Source: SOIV01 sp964435925 (GTDB taxonomy: Bacteria; Acidobacteriota; Aminicenantia; Aminicenantales; Aminicenantaceae). From it: a stretch of 64,000 nt of DNA. The position numbers and the translations under genes are program-made. The notes under the pieces were generated by a model that saw only the letters and a program-made list of their open reading frames with translations, did no database searches and was not told the origin of the DNA. Shown here in pieces: positions 33,795-42,534 of this stretch (positions are counted from its first letter, which is position 1; every line of letters starts with the position of its first letter). The DNA lies in the NCBI GenBank assembly GCA_964435925.1, contig CAYTBG010000001.1, forward strand, positions 1-64,000. Direction: 5' to 3'.

Positions 33795-34199
33795 ATGGAA
33801 GATAAGGAAGCCGCAAAAAGAACATGCATCCGGTTTGCAATTCCCGGGACTACAATCAGTTATGAGCTCAAGAATTACGCAGAGGAATTTTCCCCTCTTG
33901 TCGATATCAGCCGCGGGGGAGCTAAATTTCTGGGTAAATATCCTCTCGAGATAAATGCAGATATAACCCTGAAAATATCCGTTCCAGGTGAAAGGATTCC
34001 CTTAATCCTCCACGGGAAGGTCCGGTGGATATCTATCATTGAGGGAAAAGATCAATACCAGGTCGGAGTTCAATTTAATCCATATGGAGAAAAGGAAAGA
34101 CAAAATTACCCTGGAAATCTGGTGAAAATCATTTCACTCGAGCAAAAATTTGCCCCTACAGATAAAGCCAAAGTCGGGAAATATGAAATTGACAGTTGA
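33795..34199 (+). CDS. PilZ domain protein (first of a tandem pair)
   Basis: A 134-residue single-domain PilZ protein. The RxxxR-type motif appears as KRTCIRFAIPG near residues 9-19, with the second motif VDISRGGAKF near residue 41. PilZ domains bind cyclic di-GMP and act on motility, polysaccharide or pilus functions. The long C-terminal Lys/Asp-rich tail is shared with its downstream paralog. No enzyme domain is fused. Confidence 0.85.
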   Translation: MEDKEAAKRTCIRFAIPGTTISYELKNYAEEFSPLVDISRGGAKFLGKYPLEINADITLKISVPGERIPLILHGKVRWISIIEGKDQYQVGVQFNPYGEKERQNYPGNLVKIISLEQKFAPTDKAKVGKYEIDS

Positions 34200-34358
34200 T
34201 AAATATCCAATAAATCAGCATAATATCTAAAAAAGAAATTTACTAATAGGATTTAAATATTAAAACTCTTGTTGCTTTCTTAGAATAGGATGACGATCTC
34301 GAACGACACTGTCAAAAGATCAAATGAAATGCTCTAGGACAAACAAAGGAGACTTTAG

Positions 34359-34760
34359 ATGGAAGAAGAGGGAATAGAAAAAAGGACATGCATCCGGTTC
34401 CAAATTCCTGGAGCTACTGTCAGCTATCAGTTCAAGGAACATGTAGAGGAATTTTCCCCTCTTGTTGATATAAGCCGCGGGGGACTCAAGTTTATAGGAA
34501 AGAAACCTCCGGAGATGAACACTGAAGTAACCCTGAATATTTCCATTCCCGGTGAAAGAATTCCTTTTACTATGCAGGGAAAAGTGCAGTGGATATCTTA
34601 TGTTGAGGCCAAAGATCAATACTTTATCGGGGTCCAGTTTAATCCCTACGGAGAAAAACAAGGGGAAAATTACCCCGGAAACATGGTAAAAATCATCGCC
34701 CTTGAGCAAAAATACGCAATTAAAGATAAAGCTAAAACCGGGAAATTTGAAATTAACTAG
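34359..34760 (+). CDS. PilZ domain protein (second of a tandem pair)
   Basis: A 133-residue paralog of the previous gene with the same order: KRTCIRFQIPGATVSYQFKEHVEEFSPL (written here only as a guide to position 8-35), VDISRGGLKFIG near residue 43, and a shared tail with NPYGEKQGENYPGN. The two proteins are about two-thirds identical by eye, pointing to a tandem duplication. It converges with glyS on the other strand. Confidence 0.85.
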   Translation: MEEEGIEKRTCIRFQIPGATVSYQFKEHVEEFSPLVDISRGGLKFIGKKPPEMNTEVTLNISIPGERIPFTMQGKVQWISYVEAKDQYFIGVQFNPYGEKQGENYPGNMVKIIALEQKYAIKDKAKTGKFEIN

Positions 34761-34768
34761 CTAGAAGA

Positions 34769-34800
34769 GATGTAGCCTGGGGACGTTCCCTTTTTTCTTT
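34769..34800. repeat. P2-related palindrome at a convergent gene end
   Basis: TAGCCTGGGGACGTTCCC followed by a long T-rich tract lies between the second PilZ gene and the end of glyS. On the complement it reads GGGAACGTCCCCAGGCTA, like the family P2 sequences at 14676. It may double as the terminator of the PilZ genes. Confidence 0.5.
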
Positions 34801-36873
34801 TTATTTTTCTTGTCCTTCGATGACTATTTGAGAGTAATCTGCGACTTGGATCAATAGTTTGCTTATGGCTTGGAGGAGAGCCAGACGGTTTCGCCTCATT
34901 CTTTTATCATCAGTCATTACCAGAACATTATCAAAAAACTTATTTATTGAAGATCTAATCCTGAAAATAATTCTCTGCACCTGAGGAAAATCTCCTTTAG
35001 AAATTAATGGAAGGACATTATTCTTTACTATGGAAAAAGTAGTATAAAGCTCCCTCTCTTCCTTTTCAGCCAGCAGTGCTTGATTGATTTTAAACAGAGG
35101 TTGATCTTTCAGAATATTGTTTACTCTTTTGGCGATGATGATCAAAGGTGCAAAATTCGGACTTTCCTTAAGACTATCCAGCGCTTTAAGCCTGAGATAG
35201 GAATGATAGATGTTATCAATCCCCACGGAAACGGAAGCACTGATCAAGTCATACCGGTATCCTTGCCTCTCAAAAATGTAGCGCAACCTGTTTGAAAAGA
35301 AGTCCAGGCAGTAACTTTTTATTTTATCTTTAGGCTCTCGGAGTTTCTCTCCGTAAATGGCCATCACTTTGTCCAGAAGCCGCGAGAAAGAAAAGCAAAG
35401 CTTTCTCTCAATTATCACCTTACAGATACCTTGGGCATTTCGTCGCAAACCAAAGGGATCCTTGGACCCTGTCACTTTTATCCCGGTTCCAACCACTCCC
35501 ACGACAGAGTCCAATTTATCAGCTATGGATAGTACGGCTCCAGTCAAGGAAGAGGGAGATTCATCATCCAAGTTTACGGGCTGATAGTGTTCATAAACTG
35601 CTTTCCAAACCAGGGCAGGATATTTCTCTTCCCTGGCATAGAGCCCGCCTACATTTCCCTGAAGTGAGGGAAATTCTCTTACCATCTCTGTGAGAAGGTC
35701 TGCCTTGGAAAGCTCAGCCGCCTGAATAACCTGTTTCTTTTCCTTTTTAGCCTCGATCTTATCAGCCAGGTAAGAAACTGCTTTCTTTAATCTCTGAGTT
35801 TTATCCCCATAGCTCCCCAGTTTTTCCTGAAAGACAATCTTATTTAAGTCTTTTGTTCTGTCTTTTAAGGTTATCTTTTTGTCTTGTTCCCAGAAAAATT
35901 TGGCATCCTCCAATCGAGCTTTAAGCACTCTCTCATTTCCCTTTCGAATAAGAGACTTTGAATCCTGGTAGGCATCAGCCACACCTAAAAAGAAAGGCCG
36001 TTGTTTCTTCTCTTTGACAATAGAGAACAATTTCTGCCCTTCTCTCATAGCAGTGCTTAATACTTCCAGAGGTAAATTTAAATATTCTTCCGGAAACGAG
36101 CCCAGGAAAACATGAGGATATTCGATATCATAGACAATGCATTCAAGAAGATCTTCATCCGGATGAAGGCTGGCTTTGAGAGAGGCCAACTTCCGCACTA
36201 TCTGATTTAAAATCATCGTTCTTCTTTCTTCCTGATCAATCACAACCTTCATCTTTTTTAGAGCGTCTTGGTACTCTCTGAAGGATCTCACTTTAATTTT
36301 CTTGGGAAAATATATCTTATGACCGGTTGTTGAATTCCCAGCGTGTATTCCTTCAATCGAAAAGGGAAGCCTCTTCCCGCCGAAAAGACAGAGGATATTT
36401 TTTATCGGGCGGGAAAATCTAAAAGAACTTTCCCCCCATCTCATCATTTTAGGGAACGAAAGGGAAGAGACAATTTGAGGCAGAACCTCGGAAAGAATAT
36501 CTTGAGTGGGCTTTCCCCTTTCGATCTTTTTTAAACCCAGATACTCTCCCTTTGCGGTCTTTATAACTTTAAGTTCACTGACTCTAACTCCTTGAGACTT
36601 AGCAAATCCCTTGGCCGCAGGCGAAAAAGATCCGTCCTTTTTTACGGCAACATCTTTAGGAGGACCGGTAATTTCCTCTTCTCTATCTTTTTGGGATGGA
36701 GCAAAATCACCGACAACAACCATACGACGGCAGGTTCCATATGTTTCGATTTGTCCTCCATCAATATTCTGCGAAGAGAGCTCTTCCTTTAATTTTTCCT
36801 TCAGTTGTACAAGAGCAGCTTTTACGTGCGCAGGAGGCATTTCTTCGGTGTTTATCTCTAAGATAAATTCCAT
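34801..36873 (-). CDS. glyS: Glycyl-tRNA synthetase beta subunit
   Basis: The 690-residue beta subunit of bacterial-type alpha2beta2 glycyl-tRNA synthetase. Typical parts: EFILEINTEEMPPAHVKAAL at the start, GPPKDVAVKKDGSFSPAAKGFAKSQG, FPKMMRWG, a central domain with LGSYGDKTQRLKKAVSYLADKI and KVAYE-like AVYEHYQPVNLDDE, and a C-terminal anticodon-binding-like region with DNVLVMTDDKRMRRNRLALLQ. Length is normal (about 690). It overlaps glyQ by 1 base (TGATG). Confidence 0.95.
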   Translation of the reverse strand: MEFILEINTEEMPPAHVKAALVQLKEKLKEELSSQNIDGGQIETYGTCRRMVVVGDFAPSQKDREEEITGPPKDVAVKKDGSFSPAAKGFAKSQGVRVSELKVIKTAKGEYLGLKKIERGKPTQDILSEVLPQIVSSLSFPKMMRWGESSFRFSRPIKNILCLFGGKRLPFSIEGIHAGNSTTGHKIYFPKKIKVRSFREYQDALKKMKVVIDQEERRTMILNQIVRKLASLKASLHPDEDLLECIVYDIEYPHVFLGSFPEEYLNLPLEVLSTAMREGQKLFSIVKEKKQRPFFLGVADAYQDSKSLIRKGNERVLKARLEDAKFFWEQDKKITLKDRTKDLNKIVFQEKLGSYGDKTQRLKKAVSYLADKIEAKKEKKQVIQAAELSKADLLTEMVREFPSLQGNVGGLYAREEKYPALVWKAVYEHYQPVNLDDESPSSLTGAVLSIADKLDSVVGVVGTGIKVTGSKDPFGLRRNAQGICKVIIERKLCFSFSRLLDKVMAIYGEKLREPKDKIKSYCLDFFSNRLRYIFERQGYRYDLISASVSVGIDNIYHSYLRLKALDSLKESPNFAPLIIIAKRVNNILKDQPLFKINQALLAEKEERELYTTFSIVKNNVLPLISKGDFPQVQRIIFRIRSSINKFFDNVLVMTDDKRMRRNRLALLQAISKLLIQVADYSQIVIEGQEK

Positions 36874-37721
36874 CAGGGTGAACTCTCCCTAGCTGTGTAT
36901 TTTTCAGCAATCTGACTGACCAGGCCTCTTATCTGAGCAATCATTTTGACTCTCTCTGTAACACTTATTGCCCCTCTGGAGTCCAGAAGGTTAAAAAAAT
37001 GGGAGCATTTTAGACACATGTCGTATGCGGGAAGGAGCAGATCTTTATCGATGAGCTGCCTGGCCTCTTTCTCGTTCAAAAGGAAAGAGTCCTTAAGTCT
37101 CCTTACGTTGGCCAGGCTGAAATTGTATTCTGAAAACTCCCTTTCCTCAATGAACCGTAAATCCTGGTAGCTGACATCGTCAGACCAGTTCAGGTCATAA
37201 ATATTATCTTTTCCCTCCAGAAACATTTCTAACCTTTCCAGGCCGTAAGTGATTTCAACGGGTACCGGAAAAAGCTCAATCCCGCCTGCCTGCTGGAAGT
37301 AAGTAAACTGAGTAATCTCCAGCCCATCCAGTAAAACCTGCCACCCAACACCCCAGGCGCCAATGGAGGGAGCTTCCCAGTCATCTTCGTCGAATCGAAT
37401 ATCATGATCCTGGAGATTGATGCCCAGAGCACCCAAGCTCTTAATGTAGATTTGCTGAATGTCCGAAGGAGATGGCTTCATGATAACCTGGTATTGGAAG
37501 TGCTTCTGGACTCGGTGAGGGTTTTCTCCGTAGCGGCCATCCGCAGGTCTCCGCGACGGCTGAACATAGGCAACTTTCCACGGTCTTTTATCAAGAACTC
37601 TGAAAAACGTATCAGGAGTCATGGTTCCCGCACCAACCTCAAGGTCATAAGATTGAGCAAGATAGCATCCTCGGTTAGCCCAGAACTTCTGAAGATTCAT
37701 AATAAGGCTTTGAATACTCAT
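36873..37721 (-). CDS. glyQ: Glycyl-tRNA synthetase alpha subunit
   Basis: The 282-residue catalytic alpha subunit, a class II aminoacyl-tRNA synthetase core. Clear blocks are FWANRGCYLAQSYDLEVGAGTMTPDTFFRVL, VAYVQPSRRPADGRYGENPHRVQKHFQYQV (only pieces quoted) and SIGAWGVGWQVLLDGLEITQFTYFQQAGG. It lies 1 base after gcvPB in what appears to be one operon with the glycine cleavage genes. Confidence 0.95.
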   Translation of the reverse strand: MSIQSLIMNLQKFWANRGCYLAQSYDLEVGAGTMTPDTFFRVLDKRPWKVAYVQPSRRPADGRYGENPHRVQKHFQYQVIMKPSPSDIQQIYIKSLGALGINLQDHDIRFDEDDWEAPSIGAWGVGWQVLLDGLEITQFTYFQQAGGIELFPVPVEITYGLERLEMFLEGKDNIYDLNWSDDVSYQDLRFIEEREFSEYNFSLANVRRLKDSFLLNEKEARQLIDKDLLLPAYDMCLKCSHFFNLLDSRGAISVTERVKMIAQIRGLVSQIAEKYTARESSP

Positions 37722-37722
37722 T

Positions 37723-39189
37723 TTATCCTTTTCTGGACGACTTTTTTTTCTCCATCCACATTAAAACAGGATTCCGCGCAGCACTGGTCTCGTCCAGGCG
37801 CCGCACGTAGGATGTATGTGGAGCAGACCTCACAACCTCTGGATTCTTTTTTGCTTCTTTCGAGATCTGCTTCATGGCGTCAATAAAAAGATCAAGATCT
37901 CTCTTGCTTTCAGTCTCTGTGGGTTCGGTCATTAAAGCCCCATGAATGATCAACGGAAAAGACATGGTCGGAGGGTGCAGGCCAAAATCGATGAGCCTTT
38001 TGGCTATGTCAATGTTCCCGACACCGTGTTCTCTCTGAAACTTATCTGAAAAAACACACTCATGAAGAGTAGGTGTCTTGTACTTCAGATAATACTCTCT
38101 TTCCAGGCTCTTGCGAACATAATTAGAATTCAAAACTGCAACCTCTGATACCTCCTTTAATCCTTCGTGTCCTAAGGATAAAATATATGCCAGTGCTTTG
38201 ACAATAACTAAAAAATTCCCGTAGAAGCTGTGGACTTTTCCGATACTCTTCGGCCGGTCAAAGTTAAGGAAGTATTTTTCTTCTTTCCTTTCTATGATGG
38301 GAAGAGGAAGATAAGGCTTCAACATCTGCTTTACCCCTACTGGTCCAGAACCGGGGCCGCCACCGCCATGCGGTGTGGAAAATGTCTTGTGCAGGTTCAG
38401 ATGGATCACATCAACATCCATATCTCCAGGTCTGCAGACTCCTATAAGAGCGTTCATGTTGGCTCCATCCATGTAGACAAAGCCACCTTTGGAATGAACA
38501 ATTTCGGCCATTTTTTTTATATCAGCTTCGAAAACTCCCAATGTATTCGGGTTAGTTATCATCAAGGCAGCCACTTCTTCTGTCATGTTCTGGGCAAGAC
38601 TCTTCAGATCAATCGTTCCCTTTTTATTGGATCGGATTTCTTGAACACGATAACCGCAGAGGTGAGCGCTTGAAGGATTGGTTCCATGAGCTGAATCCGG
38701 AATGAGGACGATTTTTCTCGGGTTTCCCCTCTCTTCAAAATAGGCACGGATGAGCATCATGCCCACTAGCTCACCTTGAGCCCCGGCAGAAGGCTGAAGA
38801 CTAAAGGCATCCATTCCTGTCAACTCAGCCAGAAGCTCCTCTGTTGTTTTGAGAACCTCGAGATTTCCCTGGATTAAATCAAGCGGAGCAGCAGGATGGG
38901 AGGAGTTAAATTCCAAGAGAGAGGCTATTTTTTCGTTTATTTTAGGATTGTACTTCATAGTACACGAACCCAGAGGATAAAAACCAACATCTATACAATG
39001 ATTTGTCTGGGAAAGCCGGGTAAAATGCCTGACAATTTCCACTTCTGAAACCTGAGGAAAACCTTCTATTTCATCCCTGGAGGGAAGATTCCGAAGTAGG
39101 TCCTTTTTAGAAGGAACATCAAGCTCGGGCAGAGAAAAGGCTTTTTTTCCCTTCTCGCTAATTTCAAATATCAAAGGTTCACGAATCAT
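37723..39189 (-). CDS. gcvPB: Glycine dehydrogenase (decarboxylating) subunit 2
   Basis: The 488-residue PLP-binding half of the two-subunit P protein of the glycine cleavage system. The cofactor lysine is in HLNLHKTFSTPHGGGGPG near residue 270, with SCTMKYNPKINE near residue 75 and QPSAGAQGELVGMMLI near residue 132. Together with GcvPA it decarboxylates glycine and transfers the aminomethyl group to lipoyl-GcvH. It follows gcvPA with a 2-base gap and precedes glyQ by 1 base. Confidence 0.95.
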   Translation of the reverse strand: MIREPLIFEISEKGKKAFSLPELDVPSKKDLLRNLPSRDEIEGFPQVSEVEIVRHFTRLSQTNHCIDVGFYPLGSCTMKYNPKINEKIASLLEFNSSHPAAPLDLIQGNLEVLKTTEELLAELTGMDAFSLQPSAGAQGELVGMMLIRAYFEERGNPRKIVLIPDSAHGTNPSSAHLCGYRVQEIRSNKKGTIDLKSLAQNMTEEVAALMITNPNTLGVFEADIKKMAEIVHSKGGFVYMDGANMNALIGVCRPGDMDVDVIHLNLHKTFSTPHGGGGPGSGPVGVKQMLKPYLPLPIIERKEEKYFLNFDRPKSIGKVHSFYGNFLVIVKALAYILSLGHEGLKEVSEVAVLNSNYVRKSLEREYYLKYKTPTLHECVFSDKFQREHGVGNIDIAKRLIDFGLHPPTMSFPLIIHGALMTEPTETESKRDLDLFIDAMKQISKEAKKNPEVVRSAPHTSYVRRLDETSAARNPVLMWMEKKKSSRKG

Positions 39190-39191
39190 TT

Positions 39192-40544
39192 TTATTTTTC
39201 TTTTATGCCTTCTTTTAAAACCGCGGCCAGTTTATCAATCTCTTCTCTCTTATGCATCTCGGTCACACACACCAGGGCACATTTCTTAAGCTCTGGATAG
39301 TATTCACCAAGGTTCAAGCCTCCGACAATTCTTTTTTTTCTGAGAAAGCCACTGATTTTTTCGAAACCTCCTGAGAATTCAAGTACAAATTCGTTGAAAA
39401 TATTTCCCTTGAATTTTCTTTTTATCCCTTTTATCTGGCTAAGTTTTTCCAGGGCATAATTGGCTTTCTGGATATTCTGCCAGGCAAGCTCTTTTAATCC
39501 CTCCCGGCCCAATGTTTCCAAGAAGATCGTAGTCCTCAATGCACACCAGGCCTGGTTGGTGCAGATGTTTGAAGTGGCTCTTTCTCGTCTTATATGCTGT
39601 TCTCTCGTGGATAAAGTCAGAACAAATCCTCTTTTCCCATCTACATCCTTTGTCTGACCTGCAATACGCCCCGGGAACTGGCGAATATATTCCTTGCAAC
39701 AGGCCATGAATCCCAGATAGGGACCGCCAAAACTCAAAGGAAGCCCAAAGGACTGCCCTTCCCCTACTACGATATCAGCTCCCAGCTTTCCCGGGGCCTC
39801 CAGAATGCCAAGTGATACTGGTTCTGTGACCACAACTATGGATAAAGCCTGGACGCTGTGAGCAAGGTCAGATATCTTTTTAAGGTTTTCTATTATCCCC
39901 ATAAAATTGGGCGACTGAAAGACAACAGCTGCTGTCTTATCATCCAGCTTTTTTCTTAAATCCTTAAGGTCGAACTCTCCCGTCTCTGAATATTTGATCT
40001 CCTCAATCTCAACTCCCAAGTTTTTCACATACGTTTGGATTACTCTTCTGTAATGGGGGTGGAGGGTTTTGGCTATTATAACCTTTGATTTTCCTTTCAA
40101 GCGATGGGCCATAAGAACTGCCTCAGCCGCAGCAGAAGCCCCGTCATAAAGGGAAGCATTGGCGATATCCATTCCCGTCAACTGGCAGATGAGAGTCTGA
40201 AACTCAAAAATGACCTGGAGTGTTCCCTGACTGACTTCAGGCTGGTAAGGAGTATAGGGGCTTATAAACTCTCCTCTGGAGCTTAAATAATCCACGATGC
40301 AGGGAATCACATGGGAGTAAGCTCCTGCTCCCAAGAATGAAAGATAATGCTGATAGTTGTTTTTCTGTGTTATTTTCTCGAAAAGCTGAATTAGCTCGAG
40401 TTCTGTCATAGGAGAAGGAACATTAAGCTCCCTTTTCAACATTATGTCTTTGGGGATTGTGCTAAAAAGCTCATTAAGGGAAGAGATGCCGATTTTGGCC
40501 ATCATCTCTTTCCTGTCTTTATCGCTCAGTGAGATGTAACTCAT
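39192..40544 (-). CDS. gcvPA: Glycine dehydrogenase (decarboxylating) subunit 1
   Basis: The 450-residue first half of the split P protein. SFLGAGAYSHVIPCIVDYLSSRGEF near residue 69 and YTPYQPEVSQGTLQVIFEFQTLICQLTGMD (cited by position 98-127) are typical. EGQSFGLPLSFGGPYLGFMA near residue 265 and GRIAGQTKDVDGKRGFVLTL also match. Split P proteins are common in Gram-positive bacteria, thermophiles and several anaerobic phyla. It starts 18 bases after gcvH. Confidence 0.94.
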   Translation of the reverse strand: MSYISLSDKDRKEMMAKIGISSLNELFSTIPKDIMLKRELNVPSPMTELELIQLFEKITQKNNYQHYLSFLGAGAYSHVIPCIVDYLSSRGEFISPYTPYQPEVSQGTLQVIFEFQTLICQLTGMDIANASLYDGASAAAEAVLMAHRLKGKSKVIIAKTLHPHYRRVIQTYVKNLGVEIEEIKYSETGEFDLKDLRKKLDDKTAAVVFQSPNFMGIIENLKKISDLAHSVQALSIVVVTEPVSLGILEAPGKLGADIVVGEGQSFGLPLSFGGPYLGFMACCKEYIRQFPGRIAGQTKDVDGKRGFVLTLSTREQHIRRERATSNICTNQAWCALRTTIFLETLGREGLKELAWQNIQKANYALEKLSQIKGIKRKFKGNIFNEFVLEFSGGFEKISGFLRKKRIVGGLNLGEYYPELKKCALVCVTEMHKREEIDKLAAVLKEGIKEK

Positions 40545-40562
40545 AAGCTAAATATTCCCTTT

Positions 40563-40949
40563 TTACTCTTCGATCCCCTCAATGAATTCTTCGTATTCAG
40601 AGGCTGTAATCAACTTTTCGAGTTCTGTCTCATCCTTTATTTTAAGACGAATAAACCAACCTTTGCCCTGAGGGTCTTGATTAACAAGTTCGGGGGAATT
40701 ATCCAATCCCTTGTTTACCTCTATGACTTCTCCGGAAACAGGAGAGTAAACATCGGAAACCGCCTTAACGGATTCAATGACTCCCATTGATTGATGAAAT
40801 TCCAGTTTCTTTCCGACTTCAGGCAACTCGACATAGACAACATCTCCCAGCTGCTTTTGAGCAAAATCTGTAATCCCCACAGTCGCCTTATCGCCTTTCA
40901 CCTGAATCCATTCATGGTCCTTAGTGTAGTAAAAGTCGTCAGGATACAT
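40563..40949 (-). CDS. gcvH: Glycine cleavage system H protein
   Basis: The 128-residue lipoyl carrier. The lipoylated lysine lies in GVIESVKAVSDVYSPVSGEV near residue 62, and the start MYPDDFYYTKDHEW is typical. The chosen ATG at 40949 has a strong AGGAGG six bases upstream; the in-frame start at 40988 would read through the neighbouring repeat. It lies downstream of the palindrome cluster that separates it from gcvT. No lipoate attachment or dihydrolipoyl dehydrogenase gene is in the window. Confidence 0.94.
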   Translation of the reverse strand: MYPDDFYYTKDHEWIQVKGDKATVGITDFAQKQLGDVVYVELPEVGKKLEFHQSMGVIESVKAVSDVYSPVSGEVIEVNKGLDNSPELVNQDPQGKGWFIRLKIKDETELEKLITASEYEEFIEGIEE

Positions 40950-40960
40950 CTTGCGCCTCC

Positions 40961-41295
40961 TGTAATGGCTTGATTCAGCCAAGCCCACCTTTTATGGGTA
41001 TGGTTTCTCAAACCTGCTTTCTATTCAATCTTGTACGTGCTTGATTCACAAAGCACACCTTTTACTTCTTTTTGTAGGGGTTTGATTCATCAAACCCACC
41101 TTATTTCTTCTTGTAGGGGCTTGATTTATCAAGCCCACCTTATGTTTTTCTATGTAGGTACTTGATTTATCAAACCTACCTTTATGGGCTTTGTTTCTCA
41201 AACCACATTTCATTTCTTCTTGTAAGGGCTTGATTTATCAAGCCCACCTTATGTTTTTCTATGTAGATAACTTGATTCACCAAGCATACCTTTAT
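40961..41295. repeat. Cluster of nine P1 palindromic repeats between gcvT and gcvH
   Basis: Nine copies of the P1 palindrome lie at about 40-base spacing: 40961, 40993, 41030, 41072, 41110, 41151, 41184, 41219 and 41261 (approximate starts). The best copies (41110, 41219) have the 9-bp stem GGGCTTGAT/ATCAAGCCC across TT. The third best (41072) has GGGTTTGAT/ATCAAACCC, so both stem arms change together. Two copies (40993, 41184) are reduced to a GGTTTCTCAAACC-like core. The segment from about 41110 is partly duplicated again at about 41219, a 109-base unit. No gene is present in this 354-base gap. Confidence 0.85.
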
Positions 41296-41303
41296 CGAAT
41301 GGC

Positions 41304-42398
41304 TCAACTCTCCTCACCTTTTTTGTAAAAAGGAGTGGGAACCACTCGGGCTTTGATCTTTCTGTCCCTTATTCCAATCTCAAATTCTGTTCCTATCTCT
41401 TTATATTCAACGGGAAGATAGGTTAAACCTATGCTCTTTTTCAAGTAAGGAGAAAAAGTGCCTGAATTTACCTCAGAGACTTTATTGCCTTCTATGAAAA
41501 CTGGGTAATGCGGCCGGGCTATTCCCCTCTCTATGACCTCAAAACCAACTAATCTTCTAATGATTCCCTCTTCCTTCTGCTTTAGGAGAGCTTCCCTCCC
41601 TAAAAACTCTCCTTTTTTATATTTCACAAGCCAGCCCAAACCAGCTTCAAGCACTGTTGTAGTCTCATCTATATCATTTCCATAAAGCATGAGTCTTGCT
41701 TCCAGGCGAAGAGTATCTCGAGCGCCCAACCCTATAGGAACAACACCCAAGTTTTTTCCTCTTTCTAAAATAACGTCCCAGATCTTTTCCGGCCGGGAAG
41801 AAAGAGTGTATACCTCAAAACCATCCTCTCCTGTATAGCCAGTGCGAGAGACAAGAACTTCCTCTTCCTCTATTTCTCCCCAACTCGATCCGAACAAATT
41901 CATCTCCTCTATATTAACATCAATCAAAGGCTTAAGAATTTCCAAAGCCCTGGGTCCCTGAAGAGCAAGCTGAGTATAGTCATCACTTTTGTTCTCAACC
42001 TCTACATCAAAACCTTCTTTATGACTGAGAATCCATTCATAATCCTTATTAGAATTAGAACAGTTCACGACCAGCAGGTATTTCTCCTGCTCCAGGCAAT
42101 AGACCAAAAGGTCATCAACAAAAGTCCCCTGCGGAGTGGTCAAGCAGGAGTACTGTGCTTTCTCAGGGGTTAGACGAGCAGCATCGTTGGGTGTCAAATA
42201 CTGAACAAAATCAAGAGCCTGTCTTCCTGAAATTACAATTTCTCCCATATGACTCACATCAAAAAGTCCTGCCTTCCGGCGGACAGCCAGATGCTCATCA
42301 ATAACTCCACTATACTCCACCGCCATCTCCCAGCCGAAAAATTCAATCATCTTGGCGCCAAGCTTTTTATGGGAAGAATTAAGGCGGGTTTTTTTCAA
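41304..42398 (-). CDS. gcvT: Aminomethyltransferase (glycine cleavage T protein)
   Basis: The 364-residue T protein that moves the methylene group from lipoyl-GcvH to tetrahydrofolate and releases ammonia. FDVSHMGEIVISGRQAL near residue 48, LTPNDAARLTPEKAQYS, and VSRTGYTGEDGFEVY near residue 189 are characteristic, with RDTLRLEARLMLYGNDI near residue 230. The start is TTG at 42398 behind AGAGG. It is first in the minus-strand glycine operon, and its promoter must lie near or inside the 94-bp direct repeat at 42441-42534. I see no glycine riboswitch. Confidence 0.94.
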   Translation of the reverse strand: MKKTRLNSSHKKLGAKMIEFFGWEMAVEYSGVIDEHLAVRRKAGLFDVSHMGEIVISGRQALDFVQYLTPNDAARLTPEKAQYSCLTTPQGTFVDDLLVYCLEQEKYLLVVNCSNSNKDYEWILSHKEGFDVEVENKSDDYTQLALQGPRALEILKPLIDVNIEEMNLFGSSWGEIEEEEVLVSRTGYTGEDGFEVYTLSSRPEKIWDVILERGKNLGVVPIGLGARDTLRLEARLMLYGNDIDETTTVLEAGLGWLVKYKKGEFLGREALLKQKEEGIIRRLVGFEVIERGIARPHYPVFIEGNKVSEVNSGTFSPYLKKSIGLTYLPVEYKEIGTEFEIGIRDRKIKARVVPTPFYKKGEES

Positions 42399-42440
42399 AA
42401 TCTTTCCTCTGCGAAATTAATTTACTAACATATAACTTTT

Positions 42441-42534
42441 CCCGATGCAAGAAAAATCGTCAGAAGTCTTGTCCAAAAACACAAATCTGATATAATTAGA
42501 AACCAATCATGCTTGAATTTAAAAATTACCTAAA
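42441..42534. repeat. Left 94-bp direct repeat: duplicated argS promoter and 5' codons
   Basis: These 94 bases match 53287-53380 at 91 positions, offset 10,846 bases. The repeat carries the argS promoter, leader and first argS codons. Here the argS frame (ATG 42509, reading MLEFKNYLNL) meets a stop at 42539-42541. Outside the 94 bases the two copies diverge. It marks the left edge of the restriction-modification island. Confidence 0.92.
42469..42496 (+). promoter_or_regulatory. Promoter in the left direct repeat
   Basis: TTGTCC (42469-42474), a 16-base spacer and a consensus TATAAT (42491-42496). It is the copy of the argS promoter that now points into the MORC-like ATPase gene. Confidence 0.7.

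Noticed and set aside
40961..41295. CRISPR-like array
   Set aside because: The repeated units are themselves palindromes of about 33 bases with variable stems, and the spacers are short and similar to each other (a 109-base block is duplicated). There are no unique spacers of equal length and no cas genes nearby.
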